From Ephemerocybe angulata (taxonomy: Eukaryota > Basidiomycota > Agaricomycetes > Agaricales > Psathyrellaceae), in contig JAACJK010000222.1 of the NCBI GenBank assembly GCA_013368325.1, positions 186,001 to 250,000 on the forward strand: DNA of 64,000 nucleotides, read 5' to 3'. The first letter of the stretch is position 1, and the number at the start of each line of letters is the position of its first letter. Under the pieces are notes generated by a model that had not been told where the DNA came from, made no database searches, and was given only the letters and a program-made list of their open reading frames with translations. Positions 58,651 to 64,000 of the stretch are shown here, piece after piece. The position numbers were made by a program, and so were the translations under genes.

Positions 58651-58888
58651 GAAGCATCTTCCAGATGGTTTGGTTTCCTGAACATGTAACGAAAGCGACT
58701 ATGATTCCGAGGACTCGAATAAAAACGAAATAAAAATGGTGTAGGGGTACCGCAGGAACGCTCCATAGTATGATATAATACAGTAGAGAGGAGTGAAAGG
58801 AAGTGACGATGCAGGTGCGATTCAAAGAGCGACGCGAAAGTGAATAAATAGTCCGAATCGGAAAGCAACAAATACGTAGCTCACGCGC

Positions 58889-60839
58889 TCACGACCTCGA
58901 CAAAAATGAAAAAGGCGTAGACCACCTCTTCCTTCTCCTAGCAGAAGCCACATCCACAACCGGACTGCCCTCTCCTAAAACTTCAGGATACTGAAGCTGA
59001 CCCGAGTCGTACCGAGTAGAGCGCGTCGAGGATGCATAGCTCGTATCTAGGGGGGCCCGACTGCTCTCCGCCGCCGACGTGGTAAACACGAGAGATCGTG
59101 GCCTAGGACGGCGCTGGGAGATGTTGATGATAGGTGACGTTCTTCCTGACGAAGCTGGATCTTCCACTGGCGAAGGTATGGCAGGCAACGTCCTTCGGCG
59201 AATATGTTTGATCTCAGCCATTGTTGGGGGTTTGAACAACTTCCTTCGGCTTTCCGATATCCTAGGAGTAGCCTCTTCAGCTTCGGCTTCTTCTGCAACG
59301 AGGTCTTCCTCCTCCTCCTCGACCTAAACATTAACTATTAGCTCACAAACAGCATTTCGAGGGCCTGCCAAGCAACGTACCAATTGCGCAAGTCCCGGAG
59401 GAGTGCGCCAACTATAATCGCCTCGAGGCCCATCAAGGGATCGCCGTACAGGCACAGATGCGTAAGTCGGGGTAGTTGGAAGAGTCTCGATTCTGGGTTC
59501 CACAAGTTGTACGTCACTGGAAATCGGGACCGTCTTCGTCTTGAACTGGGATAGCACAAGCTGGGGCCTCGCCTTCCAAATCTTCTTGAGTTTGCTTCCA
59601 AACTTCCTTACGTCCCCAATAACTTCTTTGAAATGTCTCTTGGGTTCGTCGGCCATAGCAGGACCCGGTACGTGTTGAGAATACGGGACGCTTTCGAGAA
59701 TGAGAGAGCTCGGCTCATATGGTGGACTTGGTTCTCCGTAATCCGAGTCTTCCCTTTCAAAATGAGCATCGGTTCGGTAGGCCGGGGTCGGGAGTGTCGA
59801 GTCCATTCCGTAGTAATCGAGAGAAAGAGAGGGAGAAGATCCTCTGCTCGACGCTTCAAAGGCCTCGTGCGTCGTCTGGGTTGACGTCGAGACGTTCGGG
59901 CTGCTGAAGGTGGATGACAGGCCAGACTGAGGCGTCGCATCGGAGGTTGAGATGGAGGGGAATGGCGACCCCGCGCCGAGCGACAGCGTCCAAGCGTTGG
60001 TACCGTCCGGCTGAGAGAGGCATGAAAGGTCGATGCCGTAGTAGTGCGAGTTGTCACCGTCGATGAAGACTCCCCGCCCACTAGCCTGGGGCGGTGGCAG
60101 CCCTACTAGATCGACATCTAAGGATAGGGAGCTAGGGAAATGGGCCTGGTTGTGCAATTGTGATGTGCCCACAGTCTCGTCACCGGAGAAGGTCGTCGAG
60201 ACCTCGCTTCTTATGGATGGCAAATCCGACATTTTGAAATTGACGCTAGACGCAGCCGTGTGGTCGAGAACCGAAGGCCTTGGGCGATTTATAGTGCTCG
60301 CATCAGAGATTGTCGAGCGAGAAGAACTAGCGTCCTGTTCTACAAGGCTCTCAACAGTCGAGTGTGGCTGGATGCTGCTGATGATAGAGCATCCCTCGGA
60401 GCTGAGGAAAAGAGAATCTGCCTCGGGGGAGAACTCTTCAATGTCCTCTGAATCCGATGTACAACTGTCGCTATATGCGGACGCATCGCCTTCATTCTGC
60501 AAGATGAATGAGAGGTGCCCCACATCAGACGGAACTCGGCTACGCACGTCTGTGTATGCTGCCTGTGTAATCATGAATGAGAAAAGACCTGCATGTCCGT
60601 TTTGAGCAACTCGCCTTGATATCGCCGACTCCATGTGCTTCAGGACTTGAATGCTCAGAGCATGAGGCATACTGCTGGAGTATTAGCGAACGCCAAAACG
60701 TTGCACCGTCACGTACCTGGGCGTCGCTGTTGTCGCCGTCGTAGTGCAAATCCTGAGGCCGTGGCTTCGCTGGCGTCGCTGGGTAGTGCCCAGGGAAAAC
60801 CGGGTTGAGCGATATGGTGCTTGGGGAGAGATGGTACAT
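58889..60839 (-). CDS. Serine-rich low-complexity protein, function unknown
   Basis: The main exon runs from about 60600 to 59381, followed after a 56-nt intron by 59323-58889. The sequence is Ser/Pro/Thr-rich and mostly disordered. It has a short basic-hydrophobic segment (KEVIGDVRKFGSKLKKIWKA), an acidic run at the splice junction (VEEEEEDLVAEEAEAEEA), and a basic KHIRRRTLPAIPSPVEDPA block near the C-terminus. No domain is recognised. The start is uncertain: an ATG at 60839 opens a 41-codon exon that splices at 60717, whereas an ATG at 60670 (MPHALSIQVLKHMES) opens a helix-like frame directly. It may be a basidiomycete-specific regulatory or scaffold protein, but nothing shows this. Confidence 0.6.
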
Positions 60840-61060
60840 GGTGGATGAGGACGAAGGAGAGTCCAGGCAACGTAAATAAAAATTTGATTTAAGATGAAAG
60901 CTTATGTCCCTGCGAGAGAATGATTCTGGCTACAATTAGCTTGCATCCTCGATCGTTTTTCGTAATCGTCATAAATCCGCAAAAGGAAAGGCCCTTCCCT
61001 TAACCAAGGAAGAGCGATTAGTCATTCTAGCCTCTAAGAGTACACATATTACAGCAACAT

Positions 61061-62662
61061 CTAGAGCTTGCCGCGCACAACAGCATCCACGCTCTCAGCA
61101 AAGTATTGGACGTTACCGGCATTGAGACCAGCCATCGAGATACGGCCGTCGGCGGTCATATAGATGTGTGCCTTCTCCGCCATCGCTTTGGTCTGGTCGG
61201 GCTTCAAACCGGTGAAGCTAATTGAGACGTCAGTCAGGTGTCTGTGGCAATGGCAGAGAGTGAGAACATACCTGAACATTCCGATCTGGCTCTTAATGTG
61301 CCCCCACTCGCCAGGCGTCTTCAAGTCGTGGGTGAGAAGGGAGTAAATTTTCTCCCTCATGGTGATGATGCGCTCGGCCATTCCCTTGACTTCACTCTCC
61401 CACTGGGAGTAGAGGGCAGTGTCACCAAGAATGGTGCTGGCAATGCGAGCTCCGTGGGCGGGAGGGTTAGAGTACATGGGGCGGATGATGATCTTCAGCT
61501 GACTGTCGACGCGAGCCTTCTCCTCGGGATCAGCAACGGTAAGAGAGAACGCTCCAGTACGCTCGCCATAGAGACCCATGTTCTTGGCGAAAGACTGTGC
61601 GAGAGCGACTTGATGACCCTGGGCAACAAAGTGGCGAACGGCGAAGGCATCGCGGGCGATGTCACCAGAAGCGAAGCCCTGGTAAGCCATATCGAAGAAG
61701 GGGAAGAGCTTCTTCTCCTTAACGACGTCGGAGATGATGGCCCACTGCTCGGGGGTGGGGTCGATACCGGTAGGGTTGTGGGCGCAAGCATGCAGGAGGA
61801 CGACGGAGCCCTCCGGAGCAGACTACAGAAACATGTAAGTAGAAGACCTTGCCCGAGCACATACTCCGGACGCACCAAGAGATCGGACTTCAAGCCTTCG
61901 AAGTCGAGGCTAACGTTCTCCTTGTCGAAGTAACGGTAACTGCGGACTTCGAGTCCAGAGTCACGGAACAGAGGGATGTGGTTGCCCCAGGTGGGAGTGG
62001 GGAGGTAGATGGCCTTGGCATGAGGGTAATGGCGGGCGAGGAAGGCACCACCGATCCTGAGAGCGCCAGTTCCCGAAATACTCTGTGTGACAGAAATCTG
62101 TGGAGAAGGCGTGAATAGGGGCTCCGAACGCGAGTAAGTTGGACGTACGGCTCCGCGGGTCAACGGGTCGCTGTCCGCGCCATAGGCCAGCAAAGCAGCC
62201 CTCGCAGTGAACTCAGGAAGACCAGTAATTGGGAGGTATTCCTTGTCAGGGATCTGGTCCCTGATGGCTTCTTCCGCCTGTTCATGAAATGAGTGGCTAG
62301 TTCTGACGGAGTCTTACGCCGGACCGCACCTTCTTCACGGTCTGAAGAACATAGGGCTTGCCGTGCTCGTCACGGTAAGCACCAACACCCAGGTTAATCT
62401 TGCGTGGGTTTTTGTCGGCCTTGAAGGCTTCCGAAATTCCTATTGAAAGAAGATAGCAGATTGTGAGAAGACATACGCCAAGTAGGGCAGGACACGAGGC
62501 CAATGCAGCAGAATACTAAAGGAGGGGTACATAGAAGAAGAGAAACTTACCGAGAATAGGATCAGGGGGCCCCGCAGGAACGTTGGCCCAGCTGGACAGG
62601 GACCGGAGTGCACTGGCACTGACGCCAGTGACAGATCGACGTGCAAGAGCAGCAGCAAGCAT
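61061..62662 (-). CDS. Aspartate aminotransferase, mitochondrial type
   Basis: The enzyme interconverts aspartate and 2-oxoglutarate with oxaloacetate and glutamate, using pyridoxal phosphate, and feeds the malate-aspartate shuttle. The N-terminus [20 protein letters not shown] fits a mitochondrial presequence. The start of the mature enzyme ([20 protein letters not shown]) and [17 protein letters not shown] are conserved. [43 protein letters not shown] and [16 protein letters not shown] (with the cofactor lysine) follow, and the end has [11 protein letters not shown] and ISMAGLN. Five or six introns are present, at about 62590-62440, 62330-62285, 62150-62100, 61860-61825 and 61270-61220. Divergent from the AspRS gene. 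Confidence 0.95.
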
Positions 62663-62976
62663 TTTGTACAAGGGATATCAGGGAACTATACAAGCAAGAT
62701 GCGGGGTATCGAGGGGGAATCTGGAGAAAATGGACAGGCAGGAGGCTTTATGGTCCTCGCTGTCGTGCGCGTTAGCAATCCGGTTCGACCGACGCCTCAC
62801 AGGCGAATTGATCCGGGGTAGGGCCAGATTCCCCCAGACTGGGGTATATTTATTTATTTTCGAAGACTTAGCAGATTATCAGTATCAATGATGTAATTCT
62901 GATCAGCTCAAGTCATAGTGACTCCCAAAACTTTGGCTACTTGACCTTGACTTGTTATCTTTGTCTACACTTAGCT
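62663..62976. promoter_or_regulatory. Shared divergent promoter (aspartate aminotransferase / AspRS)
   Basis: A 314-bp interval between divergent starts. It contains an A/T-rich element TATATTTATTTATTTT at 62845-62860, about 130 bp before the AspRS start, that could serve as a TATA element. Confidence 0.4.
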
Positions 62977-64000
62977 ATGGCCGACTCTTCCACTAGCAAT
63001 CCCCCAGCCCCCGAGAAGGTCCCAGAGCAGACCCCCGAGCAGGCCACCGAGCAGGGGTAAGTATCTGGTCTGCTACCGAAAGCACACATCGTTGACCTGC
63101 ACTATCGGCTAGAGATGCTCCCAAAGGCCCGTCCAAGAGCGAGCTCAAGAAACGCGCTAAGGAGGAAGAGAAGAAGAAAAAGGCCGCTGAAAAGGCCGCC
63201 AAGCAGGCAGAACTTGCCCAACAGCAAGCAGCTGCAGAGGTTGTCAGTAAATCTAATCAACCAGACCCATGTACCGGATACTCAGCCACTAGCAGGACTT
63301 CGCCACTGAGAACTATGGAAAGCTTCCCTTGAACCAGTCTCAGACGCGTACCGGTCGCGAAAGGGCACAGATCCGCAGCTTTTCTGAGCGTGCTGGAGAG
63401 ACCGTACTTTTCCGTGCGCGTGTGCACAACTCTCGTGCGCAAGGAAACAAGATGGTTTTCCTCAACTTGCGTCAACGCACCGACTCCGTCCAAGGCTTGC
63501 TTATCGTCACCCCCGAAAAGGTCTCCAAGCAGATGGTTAAATGGACAGCTGGAATTGCATCTGAGGCTATCGTCCTCGTCGAGGGTACGATCGAAAAGGT
63601 TCAGGAGCCCATCAAGAGCGCGAGCGTTAGCGACGTCGAAGTCCACATCAGCAAGGTGTGTACCCAATTCAATTTAAGCGCTCAAAACTGAACACTCTTC
63701 TTCTAAGATCTGGCTTGTCTCTGGAATTGACGGCCGCCTTCCTTTCTCCGTTGACGATGCCAATCGCCCTGAAACTGAGGCCGAAGCCAGCGATGCTCAG
63801 TTCAATCGTGTCCTTCTCGAGACACGCCTGAACAACCGTGTCATCGACCTCAGGGTGCGTTGACTTCATCTTCTTCCCATCTATACTCTCCAAACCTTGC
63901 CGCATTTTAGACGCAAACCAACCAAGCGATCTTCAAACTCCAAGGAGCTATTGGCGATTTCTTCCGCGACTACCTCAAAGAGCACGGTTTCCTCGAGATC
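62977..64000 (+). CDS. DPS1: Aspartyl-tRNA synthetase, cytoplasmic (5' part; runs off the window)
   Basis: The enzyme charges tRNA-Asp with aspartate in the cytosol. The N-terminus is hydrophilic (SNPPAPEKVPEQTPEQ) and then a Lys-rich helix KSELKKRAKEEEKKKKAAEK, the RNA-binding extension of fungal and animal AspRS. The OB-fold anticodon-binding domain follows: TVLFRARVHNSRAQGNKMVF, LNLRQRTDSVQGLLIV, then VLVEGTIEKVQEPIKSASV and VEVHISKIWLVS. The catalytic domain begins at LNNRVIDLRTQTNQAIFKLQ, and the window ends at HGFLEI, just inside it. Introns lie at 63057-63112, 63243-63295, 63655-63709 and 63855-63910, approximately. Confidence 0.95.

Overview
The window looks like nuclear DNA of a filamentous basidiomycete, most likely a mushroom-forming agaricomycete. 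Genes are dense and sit on both strands. They are interrupted by many introns of about 45-70 nt with GTRNGY donors, CTRAY-like branch sites and YAG acceptors. The gene content is eukaryotic housekeeping (40S ribosomal protein eS24, ARP1, APC4, DNA polymerase zeta, DRS1, GPI2) plus families typical of wood or litter fungi (a GH16 glucanase, a cysteine-rich F-box protein). I saw no transposon, tRNA, rRNA or CRISPR array. The window opens in intergenic DNA and ends inside an aspartyl-tRNA synthetase gene. Layout, left to right: glucose-6-phosphate 1-epimerase (+, 503-1543); REV3 (+, 1853-7441); an AGTRAP-like small membrane protein (-, 7556-8289); DPH7 (+, 8483-9893); a TMEM135-like membrane protein (-, 9974-12014); a dysferlin-domain protein (-, 12412-14006); JAC1/HSCB (+, 14179-15009); a DHX9-type DEVH helicase (+, 15268-19376); RPS24 (+, 19780-20487); ARP1 (-, 20745-22401); a cysteine-rich secretory-pathway membrane protein (+, 22549-23333); an SVIP-like protein (+, 23703-24174); a gene-poor stretch; GPI2 (+, 25359-26908); a bZIP factor (-, 27403-29016); APC4 (-, 29217-32386); DRS1 (+, 32580-35307); a RasGEF fused to a Ras-like domain (-, 35624-39397); a SurE-like phosphatase (+, 39546-40936); a GH16 enzyme (-, 41049-42928); a giant 2,486-residue coiled-coil protein (-, 43477-51399); a 1.8-kb intergenic region with two perfect inverted repeats; a PHO89-type phosphate transporter (+, 53196-55313); an F-box protein (+, 56081-58650); a serine-rich protein (-, 58889-60839); mitochondrial aspartate aminotransferase (-, 61061-62662); and cytoplasmic aspartyl-tRNA synthetase (+, 62977 to the edge). 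Most genes act independently, as expected for a fungal chromosome. Several are head-to-head pairs sharing 150-315 bp promoters: AGTRAP-like/DPH7, dysferlin/JAC1, ARP1/Cys-rich protein, APC4/DRS1, RasGEF/SurE and AAT/AspRS. Only the last pair has an obvious metabolic link (both enzymes use aspartate). I found no convincing new multi-gene system. The most unusual items are the RasGEF with a built-in degenerate GTPase domain, the giant protein with stop-free in-frame introns, the small membrane proteins of uncertain role, the 11-nt start-codon exon plus GC-AG intron of RPS24, and a perfect 23-bp hairpin upstream of the phosphate transporter. Exon boundaries were set by eye from splice signals and reading-frame continuity; total coding lengths divisible by three support many of them.
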